A DNA stretch of 64,000 nucleotides from Nitrobacteraceae bacterium AZCC 1564 (lineage in GTDB: Bacteria; Pseudomonadota; Alphaproteobacteria; Rhizobiales; Xanthobacteraceae), in assembly GCA_036924835.1 (NCBI GenBank), contig JBAGRR010000001.1, forward strand, positions 4,417,001 through 4,481,000. Direction: 5' to 3'. Below, in pieces: positions 8,850 through 17,135 of this stretch (positions within the stretch are counted from its first letter, which is position 1; every line of letters starts with the position of its first letter). The notes under the pieces were generated by a model, which did no database searches, was not told where the DNA came from, and saw only the letters and a program-made list of their open reading frames with translations. The position numbers were made by a program, and so were the translations under genes.

Positions 8850-9332
8850 TTAGATATCGCGGGACCAGAGATAGAAGTCCTGGCCATGCCAATGGTTCTT
8901 GAGCTCGCATAGTTGCTCGAAGCGAAGTTCTTTCAGCAACGCGATTGAGCCGACATTGGTCGTCCGCGTATCGCACCAGATCCGCGTTCCTCCACGTTCG
9001 GGCGCTGAGGCGATCAGATGCTGCAGGATCTCCCGCCCGACGCCGTGGCCGCGGACATCAGGGTTCACGCCGTACCAATGAATCCAGATGGGCCCTCGCT
9101 GATCTTCGGTGATTGCGAAGCCGGCGAGTGCGTTGTTCACAAAGGCGAGAGAGATTGCGCGGGCGTCGTCCGCGATCCGCCGCTGCAGTTCGCCTTGTGA
9201 AAACTTAGCGATTTCATCCGACCGCGCCGCTTGCGAATAGATGTCGAGCGGCTCGACGACGCGAGCAAATAGCGCCACGATGTCGGGAACGTCTTTCGCA
9301 GTTGCGTACCGGATATCGATTGCCGAATTCAT
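8850..9332 (-). CDS. GNAT family N-acetyltransferase
   Basis: 160-aa acetyltransferase. It starts IDIRYATAKDVPDIV, has the central strand GFAITED..GPIWIHWYGVNPDVRGHGVGREIL, in which the P-loop RGHGVG binds acetyl-CoA, and ends with WHGQDFYLWSRDI. ATG 9332 is preceded by AGGAG six bases upstream; a TTG at 9338 is less likely. It is divergent from the omega-aminotransferase gene. Substrate is unknown. Confidence 0.88.
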   Translation of the reverse strand: MNSAIDIRYATAKDVPDIVALFARVVEPLDIYSQAARSDEIAKFSQGELQRRIADDARAISLAFVNNALAGFAITEDQRGPIWIHWYGVNPDVRGHGVGREILQHLIASAPERGGTRIWCDTRTTNVGSIALLKELRFEQLCELKNHWHGQDFYLWSRDI

Positions 9333-9379
9333 GGGCAACTCCTGATGTCGAGAAGCCTAAACGTCGATTTACATGGATG

Positions 9380-9399
9380 CAATATCGTATACAATATTG
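9380..9399. promoter_or_regulatory. 20-bp near-perfect palindrome around GTATAC, candidate GntR operator
   Basis: Arms CAATATC and AATATTG flank GTATAC, with one mismatched pair in 20 bp. It overlaps a promoter-like TTTACA (9368-9373), 16 bases, TACAAT (9390-9395). The core GTATACAA recurs at 15320-15327 in front of the ABC operon. A GntR gene (12535) lies between the two sites. GntR-FCD operators often have this TTGTATACAA form; the pairing here is inference. Confidence 0.55.
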
Positions 9400-9452
9400 A
9401 TCCCGGCGCCCGGGGCTATGGGCGCATTCCAGGAATTTCGCGGAGCAATATC

Positions 9453-10835
9453 ATGGGCATACGTCCAAATTCGATCGAAGCACGGGACGTCGCTCATGTT
9501 CTGCATCCTTATACGAATGCCATAGTCCACGAGAAGGAAGGCCCGCTCGTCATTTCCCATGGCGATGGCATCTATGTCGTCGACAATGACGGCAACCGCT
9601 ACATTGAGGGGCTAGGCGGCCTGTTCTGTGCATCCCTCGGTTTCAGCGAGAAGCGGCTGGTGGATGCAGCCATCCAGCAGATGCAGAAGTTGCCGTTCTA
9701 TCATTCGTTTGGCGGCAAATCCCATGAGACCGCCATTGAACTGGCGGAACGACTGATCGCGCTTGCGCCTGTTCCGATGTCCAAAGTGTTCTTTGCGAAC
9801 TCGGGATCGGAGGCGAATGACACCGCGATCAAGATCGTCTGGTACTACCATAACGCGATCGGGAAGCCGGCCAAGAAGAAGATCATCTCGCGCATGCGCG
9901 CGTATCACGGCGTGACGATTGCGTCGGCGAGTCTCACGGGATTGCCGAACAATCACCGCTCATTCGATCTGCCGATCGACCGTATCCTGCACACGGATTG
10001 CCCGCATTATTATCGCTATGCTAATCCGGGCGAGACGGAAGAGGAGTTCGCGACACGATGCGCGGACTCGCTTGAGCAACTGATCCTGCGTGAGGGACCG
10101 GACACGGTCGGTGCGTTCTTCGCGGAGCCGCTGATGGCGTCTGGCGGTTGTGTCGTGCCGCCGCCGACATACTACGAGAAAATCCAGGCCGTCTTGCGCA
10201 AGTACGATGTTCTGTTCATTGCCGACGAAGTGATCTGCGGCTTTGGGCGCACCGGCAACATGTTCGGCTGTGAGACGTTCGGCATCAAGCCGGACATGAT
10301 CTCGATGGCGAAGCAGCTTTCAGCGGCGTACCAGCCGATCTCGGCGCTGATGATCAACGAGAAGGTTTATCGTGCGATCGCATCCGAGAGCGGAACGATC
10401 GGCACCTTCGGTCACGGCTTCACATATGGCGGCCATCCCGTTGCAACCGCAGTGGCGGTTGAGACGTTGAAAATCTACGAGGAGCGCGACATCGTCGGTC
10501 ACGTTCGCTCGATCGCGCCGGCATTTCAGGCCGGGATGCGAGAACTCCGCAATCACCCGCTGATTGGCGAAGCGCGCGGAACGGGCCTGATCGCAACGCT
10601 GGAAGTGGTGCGCGATAAGGCGACAAAGGAGCCGTTTGATCTATCCCAGGGCGTGGCCGCCTACGCCGGCAAGCGAGCGCAGGCGAACGGCGTGATCACG
10701 CGGGCGTTAGGGGACACTGTGAACCTTTGTCCGCCCCTGATCATTACAGCAGCGCAGATCGAGGATCTGTTGGCGCGCATCAAGCTATCGCTCGACGAAA
10801 CGCTGGCGTGGGTCAAGGACATCGGTCTTAAATAA
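9453..10835 (+). CDS. class III aminotransferase (omega-amino acid:pyruvate type)
   Basis: 460-aa PLP enzyme. Motifs are NSGSEANDTAIK near residue 115, the Asp motif LFIADEVICGFGRTG near 255, and the Schiff-base lysine K287 in MAKQLSAAYQP. Such enzymes move an amino group from a terminal amine to pyruvate or another keto acid. I chose ATG 9453 (MGIRPNSIEARDVAHVLHPYTN), where homologues begin and CGGAGC lies upstream; the frame is open from a TTG at 9345, but that stretch holds the operator palindrome. A downstream gamma-glutamyltransferase and alanine dehydrogenase suggest an amine-to-alanine cycle. Confidence 0.9.
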   Translation: MGIRPNSIEARDVAHVLHPYTNAIVHEKEGPLVISHGDGIYVVDNDGNRYIEGLGGLFCASLGFSEKRLVDAAIQQMQKLPFYHSFGGKSHETAIELAERLIALAPVPMSKVFFANSGSEANDTAIKIVWYYHNAIGKPAKKKIISRMRAYHGVTIASASLTGLPNNHRSFDLPIDRILHTDCPHYYRYANPGETEEEFATRCADSLEQLILREGPDTVGAFFAEPLMASGGCVVPPPTYYEKIQAVLRKYDVLFIADEVICGFGRTGNMFGCETFGIKPDMISMAKQLSAAYQPISALMINEKVYRAIASESGTIGTFGHGFTYGGHPVATAVAVETLKIYEERDIVGHVRSIAPAFQAGMRELRNHPLIGEARGTGLIATLEVVRDKATKEPFDLSQGVAAYAGKRAQANGVITRALGDTVNLCPPLIITAAQIEDLLARIKLSLDETLAWVKDIGLK

Positions 10836-10896
10836 CGATGCGACTCCAACGTTGCGGGTCGCCGATAAAAGGGCTTTTGAGAAGGGTTGGACACTG

Positions 10897-12489
10897 ATGC
10901 GGAATTTTGAGGTTCCCGGCCGTTCACTGGCTGTCGCGCGAAACGGCATGGCGACGACATCCCACCCGGCGTCAACCCTTGTCGCGGTGGATATTCTGCG
11001 GGCGGGCGGCAATGCCATGGACGCCGCGATTGCGGCCTGTGCCGTTCAGTGCGTTGTCGAAGCGGGATCGACCGGGATTGGTGGCGACTGCTTTGTACTT
11101 TGGTCGCGCAACGGCTCTAGCGACATCGTGGCTTACAACGGTTCCGGCAAAACGCCCGCCGCGGCAACTCTCGACTGGTATCGCAACAAGGGTATCACAA
11201 CGATCGACAGGCAGACGCCGCATGCCGTCACTGTGCCGGGTGCGGTTGAAGCGTGGTGCCGTCTCAACAAAGATCATGGGCGCATGCCGATGACGGAGGT
11301 GCTGGCGCCCGCCATTCAACTGGCGCGTGGGGGCTATCCCATCACGCCGCGCGTCTCCAACGATATCGGGCAGCAGCTCGATCTTCTGAAGGCTGACCCA
11401 TCGGCGCGGCGTACCTTCCTGGCCGGCGATCAGGCGCCGCCTGTCGGCCATATTCAGTATCAGCGTGAATTGGCGGCAACGATGGAATTGATTGGCCGCG
11501 AAGGCCCTGACGCGTTCTATCGCGGCGATGTCGCCGACGAGATGGTGAGCCATCTGCGGAGCCTCGGCGGGTTGCACACGAAGGAAGACTTTGCCGAAGC
11601 CGCGGGCGAATACGTCAAGCCCATTTCGACGAACTATCGCGGGCGAACGGTTTACGAGTGCCCGCCGAACGGCCAGGGCATCATTGCGCTGATGATCCTG
11701 AACATCCTGTCGCGCTTCAAGGTGAAGCCTGATCCGCTCAACGTCGATAATCTTCATATCGAGATCGAAGCAACGCGGCTTGCCTATGCGGCGCGTGACG
11801 CGTTCGTCGCGGACATGTCGAAGTCTCATGTGCCTGTTGACTATCTTCTGTCGGATAAACTCGCCGACGAACTCGCCGCGAAGATCGATCTCTCGAAGGC
11901 GATCCAGCCGATGCCGTCCTTCAACGCGGCCGAACACAAGGATACGGTGTACATTTCCGTCGTCGACAAGGATCGAAACGTCGTCAGCTTCATCAATTCG
12001 TTGTTCCACCCGTATGGCAGCGGACTGATGGCGCCGAAGTCGGGCGTGCTGTTCCACAACCGCGGCATCAGCTTCGTCGTTCAGGAGGGGCATCCGAACG
12101 CGATCGGGCCGCGCAAGCGTCCCATGCACACGATCATTCCGGGAATGGTTGTGGAAGGCGGCAAGGTCTGCATGTCGTTCGGTGTCATGGGCGGACACTA
12201 TCAGGCCATGGGCCATGCTCACTTCTTGTCAAAGGTGTTTGACCACGGCCTCGACCTTCAAAGCGCGATCGATCAGCCGCGACTGTTTCCGTTGCCCGGA
12301 ACAGCCAATGTGGAAGCAGAAAAGATCCTGCGCGATGCAGTCGGCCCAGAACTCACGCGGCGCGGCTTTCACGTCCAGCCGCCGCGATGGGCGATCGGCG
12401 GAGCGCAGGCGATCTGGATCGACTGGGAAAACGGCACGCTGTTCGGCGGCTCGGATCACCGCAAGGACGGTTGCGCGCTGGGGTTCTGA
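10897..12489 (+). CDS. gamma-glutamyltransferase family protein
   Basis: 530-aa Ntn-hydrolase. The conserved N-terminal segment HPASTLVAVDILRAGGNAMDAAIA, then GIGGDCF, leads to the self-cleavage site where T350 in EHKDTVYISVVDKD is the expected nucleophile. The glycine-rich GVMGGHYQAMGH and the DQPRLF segment near the C-terminus are also present. The usual TTH is replaced by DTV, as in the acylase-like branch of the family. No signal peptide is evident, so a cytoplasmic role is likely. It follows the aminotransferase by 61 bases and could remove a gamma-glutamyl group from an amine intermediate. Confidence 0.88.
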   Translation: MRNFEVPGRSLAVARNGMATTSHPASTLVAVDILRAGGNAMDAAIAACAVQCVVEAGSTGIGGDCFVLWSRNGSSDIVAYNGSGKTPAAATLDWYRNKGITTIDRQTPHAVTVPGAVEAWCRLNKDHGRMPMTEVLAPAIQLARGGYPITPRVSNDIGQQLDLLKADPSARRTFLAGDQAPPVGHIQYQRELAATMELIGREGPDAFYRGDVADEMVSHLRSLGGLHTKEDFAEAAGEYVKPISTNYRGRTVYECPPNGQGIIALMILNILSRFKVKPDPLNVDNLHIEIEATRLAYAARDAFVADMSKSHVPVDYLLSDKLADELAAKIDLSKAIQPMPSFNAAEHKDTVYISVVDKDRNVVSFINSLFHPYGSGLMAPKSGVLFHNRGISFVVQEGHPNAIGPRKRPMHTIIPGMVVEGGKVCMSFGVMGGHYQAMGHAHFLSKVFDHGLDLQSAIDQPRLFPLPGTANVEAEKILRDAVGPELTRRGFHVQPPRWAIGGAQAIWIDWENGTLFGGSDHRKDGCALGF

Positions 12490-12534
12490 TACCCTAAGGA
12501 TGATGGGCTTGAATTGGCAAGCCTGAGAACGTTG

Positions 12535-13317
12535 ATGAGCAAAGCGGCGATCGTCAAAAAGCAGTCGCGCCAATCGGTGCGGCATACCACCTATGACCGT
12601 CTCAAGGAGATGATTCTGACTGGCCGGCTGCGCCCGTCGGAACGTTTGTCGGAGAGTCGTCTTGCCGAGCGTATCGGCGTTAGCCGCACGCCGTTGCGCG
12701 AAGCCCTGATGAAGCTCGAGGAGGAGGGGCTTGTTATCGGGCAGAGGAACGTCGGTTACACCGTCGTTGATCTCAACGTTGAGGCCGTTTGCGATCTTCT
12801 TGTGGTGCGCGAAGCGCTCGATGCATGTGCAGCCGAGCTCGCGTGCAAGACTGCATCAGACAAGGATCTCGACGTTATTCGTGACATCGTCGCGCAGATG
12901 GTGGAGCTCCATAAGAGCAAGAAGACCAAGCCAGCCGACGTCGCGCGTGACCTTGAGCTCGGGATCAGAATTCATAAAGTGATCGCTGAATCGACGCGCA
13001 ACGTTGCGCTTATCAAGATGACCGAGCAGGTTTATCAGCAGCTTCAGCTCGCGCTGTGGCTGGAAGTGCTGTGGGTCGATCTCGAAGACACCGGTCTCGA
13101 CGAACACCGTGCCATTGCGGATGCGATTTGTGCGCGCGACGGTGCCGCGGCGGCCAAGGCGGCACGGCGTCATGTACGCAGTTCGCTGCAGAACATGACC
13201 AAAGTGCAGGAGATCTATCGCTATCGCCGGATGGGTGTTGATGGCGAGGCGGCAAGCGCTGTGGTTGCCGTACGTCCCCGGCGCGCAAGAAACGGCGCGA
13301 AAGCAAAAGCGGTTTAG
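12535..13317 (+). CDS. GntR family regulator, FCD subgroup
   Basis: 260-aa regulator. The winged helix (YDRLKEMILTGRLRPSERL, LAERIGVSRTPLREALMKLEEEG) precedes an FCD domain with VVREALDACAAELA and the later LGIRIHKVIAE and DEHRAIADAI segments. The C-terminal tail is basic and Ala-rich. ATG 12535 is chosen over a TTG at 12514. It probably controls the aminotransferase/GGT operon that it ends, and the palindromes at 9380-9399 and 15318-15327 are candidate sites. Confidence 0.88.
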   Translation: MSKAAIVKKQSRQSVRHTTYDRLKEMILTGRLRPSERLSESRLAERIGVSRTPLREALMKLEEEGLVIGQRNVGYTVVDLNVEAVCDLLVVREALDACAAELACKTASDKDLDVIRDIVAQMVELHKSKKTKPADVARDLELGIRIHKVIAESTRNVALIKMTEQVYQQLQLALWLEVLWVDLEDTGLDEHRAIADAICARDGAAAAKAARRHVRSSLQNMTKVQEIYRYRRMGVDGEAASAVVAVRPRRARNGAKAKAV

Positions 13318-13324
13318 CAGCCAT

Positions 13325-13390
13325 AGCGTTTTCGAGCGAAGTGGTTACCGGTTCGCGTGAAGAAAACGCGTTAAAACAAGAATATCTAGA
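13325..13390. repeat. interspersed palindromic repeat (Bradyrhizobium-group type)
   Basis: The stretch starts AGCGTTTTCGAGCGAAGTGG, continues with TACCGGTTCGCG and GAAGAAAACGCG, and ends AATATCTAGA. GCGTTTTC pairs with GAAAACGC and GCGAA with TTCGC, giving a nested hairpin. I recall near-identical sequences scattered through Bradyrhizobium and Afipia genomes. Its CTAG end (13386-13389) gives the TAG stop of the Lrp-type gene on the minus strand. Confidence 0.7.
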
Positions 13391-13847
13391 CGGGCAGCGC
13401 CGGCCGATCGATGATTTGGCGTAGCGCAAAGCTCGATTGAATACGAAACACGTGAGGCAGGCGAGATAACTGGCTCTTGTGGATGTGTTCGTAGTCTTCG
13501 ATGTCGCGGGCCGCGACCGTGACGAGATAGTCATCGGGGCCTGACATCAAAAAGCAGCGCACCACTGAAGGGCATCGCTCGATGGCTTGTTCGAAGCTGC
13601 GAAGCGCGTCCTCGCTTTGGCTGTCGAGCGTGATGCGAACGATCACGTTGACGCCGAGACCAAGCGCCTTATGTCCAAGCACCGCTTGATAGCCAGTGAT
13701 CACGCCCTCTTGTTCGAGCGCCTTTTGACGGCGCGCGCAGGCGGTCGGAGATAGGCCTATCTTTTGCGAAAGCTCGACGTGACTCGCTCGTCCGTCCTTC
13801 ACCAGCTCCTTTAAGAGGGCGACGGAAAATCGATCAAGTTCACTCAT
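13386..13847 (-). CDS. Lrp/AsnC family transcriptional regulator
   Basis: 153-aa regulator with an N-terminal helix-turn-helix (LLKELVKDGRASHVELSQKI, GLSPTACARRQKALEQEG) and a RAM ligand domain with the conserved turn RCFLMSGPDDYLVTV. It is divergent from alanine dehydrogenase; Lrp-type proteins beside ald usually activate it in response to alanine, so the same is likely here. The stop codon comes from the repeat described at 13325-13390. Confidence 0.92.
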   Translation of the reverse strand: MSELDRFSVALLKELVKDGRASHVELSQKIGLSPTACARRQKALEQEGVITGYQAVLGHKALGLGVNVIVRITLDSQSEDALRSFEQAIERCPSVVRCFLMSGPDDYLVTVAARDIEDYEHIHKSQLSRLPHVFRIQSSFALRQIIDRPALPV

Positions 13848-13977
13848 GTTGGTTTCGATCTTGAATTTGCAGACCTGCGCCTGAATCGGGCGTATGTAAT
13901 GTAGCGTTCATTATTATAGCCCGAAAAGAGCGCGAACGTCGCGATAAAATTGCGTCATCAAACAGGAGATGTTCGCG

Positions 13978-15093
13978 ATGTTGATCGGCGTTCCCAAAGA
14001 AATCAAAGTCCATGAATATCGCGTCGGCCTGACGCCGGAGGCGGTCCGCGAATACACCGCTGCGGGGCACTCGGTGTTGGTGCAGAGCGGCGCAGGGGCC
14101 GGCATCGGTGCACCCGATGCGGCCTATGAAACTGCCGGCGCATCGATCGCTCCATCGGCGGCGGAAGTGTTTGCGAAAGCGGAAATGATCGTAAAGGTGA
14201 AGGAGCCTCAGCCGTCCGAATGGAAGCAGCTTCGCAAGGACCAGATTCTCTTCACCTACCTTCATCTCGCGCCCGATCCCGATCAGGCCCGCGGGCTGGT
14301 TGAATCGGGTTGCACGGCAGTTGCCTATGAAACAGTAACTGACAAGGCCGGTGGCCTTCCGCTGCTGGCGCCGATGAGTGAAGTGGCCGGGCGTCTTGCC
14401 ATCGAGGCTGCAGGGCTGGCGCTGCAGCGGCACGCTGGTGGCCGCGGCCTGCTGCTTGGCGGTGTTCCTGGCGTTTTGCCGGCGCGCGTCGCCGTGATCG
14501 GCGGTGGTGTCGTCGGCACGCACGCGGCGCGCATGGCTGTGGGCCTTGGCACAGATGTCGTGGTGCTCGACAGGTCTTTGCCTCGCCTGCGTGAACTGGA
14601 TGAACTGTTTGCGGGCCGCGTGCGCACGCGCTTCTCGACCCTGCAAGCCATCGAGGACGAGGTTGCGGCTGCCGATGTCGTCATCGGTGCGGTGCTCGTT
14701 CCCGGTGCCAGCGCGCCGCGGTTGGTGTCGCGCGCAATGTTGGGCCGAATGAAGCGTGGTGCGGTTCTTGTGGATGTCGCCATCGACCAAGGCGGCTGCT
14801 TCGAGACCTCCCACGCGACGACCCATGCTGAGCCGACCTACGAAATCGACGGCGTCATTCACTATTGCGTTGCGAACATGCCCGGTGCGGTTCCGCTGAC
14901 GTCCAGCTATGCGCTCAACAACGCAACCTTGCCATTCGGACTGGCGCTCGCCGCAGGCGGGATCGATGCCGTCATGTCCGATCCGCATCTCGCGGCCGGG
15001 CTGAACGTGCATCGCGGTGCGATCACCAATCAAGCCGTCGCGGACAGTCTGGGTGTGTCGTTCGTGCCGCCGCAAACAGTGCTTGCCGCTTAA
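13978..15093 (+). CDS. ald: alanine dehydrogenase
   Basis: 371-aa NAD-dependent enzyme converting L-alanine to pyruvate and ammonium. It begins MLIGVPKEIKVHEYRVGLTP. Catalytic K75 (VKVKEP) and H96 (FTYLHLAP) fall exactly at the family positions, and the Rossmann motif VAVIGGGVVGTHAA lies near 170. Start ATG 13978 has AGGAG nine bases upstream; ATG 13969 would be too close to that site. The length matches the family. Next to an omega-transaminase cluster it would regenerate pyruvate from the alanine formed. The Lrp-type gene is transcribed divergently, 130 bases away. Confidence 0.95.
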   Translation: MLIGVPKEIKVHEYRVGLTPEAVREYTAAGHSVLVQSGAGAGIGAPDAAYETAGASIAPSAAEVFAKAEMIVKVKEPQPSEWKQLRKDQILFTYLHLAPDPDQARGLVESGCTAVAYETVTDKAGGLPLLAPMSEVAGRLAIEAAGLALQRHAGGRGLLLGGVPGVLPARVAVIGGGVVGTHAARMAVGLGTDVVVLDRSLPRLRELDELFAGRVRTRFSTLQAIEDEVAAADVVIGAVLVPGASAPRLVSRAMLGRMKRGAVLVDVAIDQGGCFETSHATTHAEPTYEIDGVIHYCVANMPGAVPLTSSYALNNATLPFGLALAAGGIDAVMSDPHLAAGLNVHRGAITNQAVADSLGVSFVPPQTVLAA

Positions 15094-15170
15094 GCCGAAA
15101 TTTTTTTCGAGATTAACGTCAGTATTCCGATGCTGCTTCTTTGATCATCGCATGCTGACGTTCTGCTCTC

Positions 15171-15206
15171 AGCCCGCAGGGTCCTTGGCCCTGCGGGCTT
15201 TTTTTT
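15171..15206 (+). terminator. rho-independent terminator of ald
   Basis: AGCCCGCAGGG (15171-15181) pairs perfectly with CCCTGCGGGCT (15189-15199) around a seven-base loop and runs into eight T residues. It is 78 bases after the ald stop. The rest of the 330-base gap to the next gene holds the promoter described at 15295-15329. Confidence 0.95.
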
Positions 15207-15294
15207 GTGTTCCGCTGCCTTGAAGATGGTCACGCATGCTGAAACGCGCCGAGCACGACGCTTTTATCTCGCTGATGCACAATGGCTTTCATGG

Positions 15295-15329
15295 TTGACA
15301 GAAAACTGGCTACGATTTTGTATACAATC
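15295..15329 (+). promoter_or_regulatory. promoter with overlapping palindromic operator for the ABC operon
   Basis: A consensus -35 TTGACA (15295-15300) is followed 17 bases later by the palindrome TTGTATACAA (15318-15327), which covers the expected -10 position. Such overlap is typical of repression. The same GTATACAA core is found at 9387-9394. Start codons of the operon are about 90 bases downstream. Confidence 0.6.
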
Positions 15330-15424
15330 TAGGATTCAAATTGCGGCGCTGGCTGCTTGATGCCAATATGCCGGCATCAACCGCCACGTAAAAAATAAGG
15401 CGGAGCGAGGGAGTTGAGTTGCTG

Positions 15425-16249
15425 ATGCCCACACAGGCTGCCGCTGCGATCGATCGACCGCGTGCTCATAACAGCACCGATGGTCAGGCCATTGTCGTCA
15501 ACCAATTGTCGAAGCGCTTTCGCGTTGATGACGGCGTCGTCACAGCGCTCGACAAAGTCTCGCTCGATGTTGGCCAGGGCGAATTCGTTGCGATCGTCGG
15601 CCCTTCGGGATGCGGTAAATCCACGCTGCTGAAAATTCTGACCGGGCTTTTGGCGCCGAGCGCAGGTGAAACCCGTATTGGCGGCATCGTCACCACGGGG
15701 CCGCGCCGCGACATTGGAACAGTGTTTCAGGCGCCGCTACTGTTTGCATGGCGCACCGTGCTTGAGAACGTGATGCTGCCCGCGGACGTGCAAAAGCTCG
15801 ATCGTGAACGCTCCTTGCAGCGCGCGCATTCGCTGCTCGATCTTGTGGGGCTGACTGATTTCAAACGCCGTTACCCCAATGAGCTGTCCGGCGGCATGCA
15901 GCAGCGCGTCTCCATTGCGCGGGCATTGCTGCATGATCCGGCAATCCTGCTGATGGACGAACCATTCGGCGCGCTCGATGCCATGACGCGCGAGCGCATG
16001 AACCTCGAGCTTCAACGGCTCTGGCTGGAGAGCAACAAGAGCATTCTGTTCATCACGCACTCGATTCCCGAAGCTGTGTTCATGGCGAACCGCGTTGTCG
16101 TCATGACGCCGCGCCCGGGACGCGTGGCGGAAATCATGGATATCGATCTGCCTGCAGGGCGGGGTCTTGAGATTATGAACTCTCCCGAGTTCGGCGCCTA
16201 TGTCAGCCGCATTCGGGCACATTTTGGTTCGAGCGGAGTGATCGACTGA
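15425..16249 (+). CDS. ABC transporter ATPase, nitrate/sulfonate/taurine type
   Basis: 274-aa ATPase with Walker A GPSGCGKST near residue 59, Q-loop GTVFQAPLLFAW, signature LSGGMQQRVSIARAL, Walker B ILLMDEPFGALDAMTRE and H-loop THSIPEA. The LSGGM signature and DEPFGALDAMTR are typical of the TauB/SsuB/NrtD class. ATG 15425 or TTG 15419 may be used; AGGGAG lies at 15408-15413, which suits the TTG better. It overlaps the permease gene by one base. Confidence 0.93.
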   Translation: MPTQAAAAIDRPRAHNSTDGQAIVVNQLSKRFRVDDGVVTALDKVSLDVGQGEFVAIVGPSGCGKSTLLKILTGLLAPSAGETRIGGIVTTGPRRDIGTVFQAPLLFAWRTVLENVMLPADVQKLDRERSLQRAHSLLDLVGLTDFKRRYPNELSGGMQQRVSIARALLHDPAILLMDEPFGALDAMTRERMNLELQRLWLESNKSILFITHSIPEAVFMANRVVVMTPRPGRVAEIMDIDLPAGRGLEIMNSPEFGAYVSRIRAHFGSSGVID

Positions 16250-17100
16250 TGAACAGCGACAGCCCGATCCGTCCAACGCTTCTCAATCGCGCCATCAGCG
16301 TCGCGCTGTTCTTTATCCTGCTCGGACTATGGGAATTTACGGTCAGGTACTTCAACGTGCCGGCCTTCGTGATCCCGAAGCCTTCGTCGGTTGTGGTCGC
16401 GCTTTATAATGGCCTGGCCAACGGTCTCTATCTCTGGCACATGGGAATTACGCTCGCTGAGGTCCTCGCGGGATTCGCCATCGGGTCGGGCATCGGTTTC
16501 CTGCTCGGGGTCGGCATCGCGACCAACCGCTACGTCGAATACTTCGTTTATCCCTATGCGATCGTGCTGCAGTCGTTGCCCAAGGTCGCTCTCGCGCCGC
16601 TCATTGTGTTGTGGTTTGGCCTGGGTATCACATCGAAAGTGATTGCGGCCGCGCTGATCTGTTTCTTTGCCGTGATGGTGAACACCGTCGCAGGCCTGCG
16701 TTCGGTCGATCAGGATCGTGTGGACCTCGTGCGCTCGCTGGATGGCTCGAACTTCCAGGTGTTCTGGATGCTACGCCTGCCTGCCGCGTTGCCGTTCATC
16801 ATGGCGGGGCTCGAAATCGCGCTGACCTTTGCCTTGATCGGCGCCGTGGTCGCGGAATTCATCGGCGCGGAAAATGGTCTTGGCATGCTCGTTCAGAGTA
16901 TGAATTTCTCGATGGACGTCGCCGGCTCATTCTCTGTTCTTGTCGTGCTTGCCGTGGTGGGCCTCGTGCTCAACCAGCTCGTCGCGCAGATCCGCAAACG
17001 ATTGATCTATTGGGAGCGGCGGCCAGACACGACCGCGCCTGAACCCGAAGACGCGGATGCTCACAGCGTCGTCCAGACGCCATCGCGTGCGACATCCTGA
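16249..17100 (+). CDS. ABC transporter permease, nitrate/sulfonate/taurine type
   Basis: 283-aa inner-membrane protein of the TauC/SsuC class with about six membrane segments. The first is AISVALFFILLGLWEFTV, and the coupling loop contains VDLVRSLDGSNFQVFWMLRLPAALPFIMAGLEIAL, in which the RLPAALP segment matches the family EAA loop. Start and stop codons of adjacent genes overlap (ATGA), showing translational coupling with the ATPase. The binding-protein gene follows 35 bases later. Confidence 0.93.
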   Translation: MNSDSPIRPTLLNRAISVALFFILLGLWEFTVRYFNVPAFVIPKPSSVVVALYNGLANGLYLWHMGITLAEVLAGFAIGSGIGFLLGVGIATNRYVEYFVYPYAIVLQSLPKVALAPLIVLWFGLGITSKVIAAALICFFAVMVNTVAGLRSVDQDRVDLVRSLDGSNFQVFWMLRLPAALPFIMAGLEIALTFALIGAVVAEFIGAENGLGMLVQSMNFSMDVAGSFSVLVVLAVVGLVLNQLVAQIRKRLIYWERRPDTTAPEPEDADAHSVVQTPSRATS

Positions 17101-17135
17101 ACATAGAACGCCTTATCATCCCAAAGGAGACGTTG

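Noticed and set aside
10972..12222. 416-codon minus-strand frame inside the gamma-glutamyltransferase gene
   Set aside because: Antisense shadow: Arg/His-rich composition with no family motif, opposite a complete conserved gene.
13840..15075. 411-codon minus-strand frame opposite alanine dehydrogenase
   Set aside because: Antisense shadow with atypical composition; ald has all catalytic residues on the plus strand.
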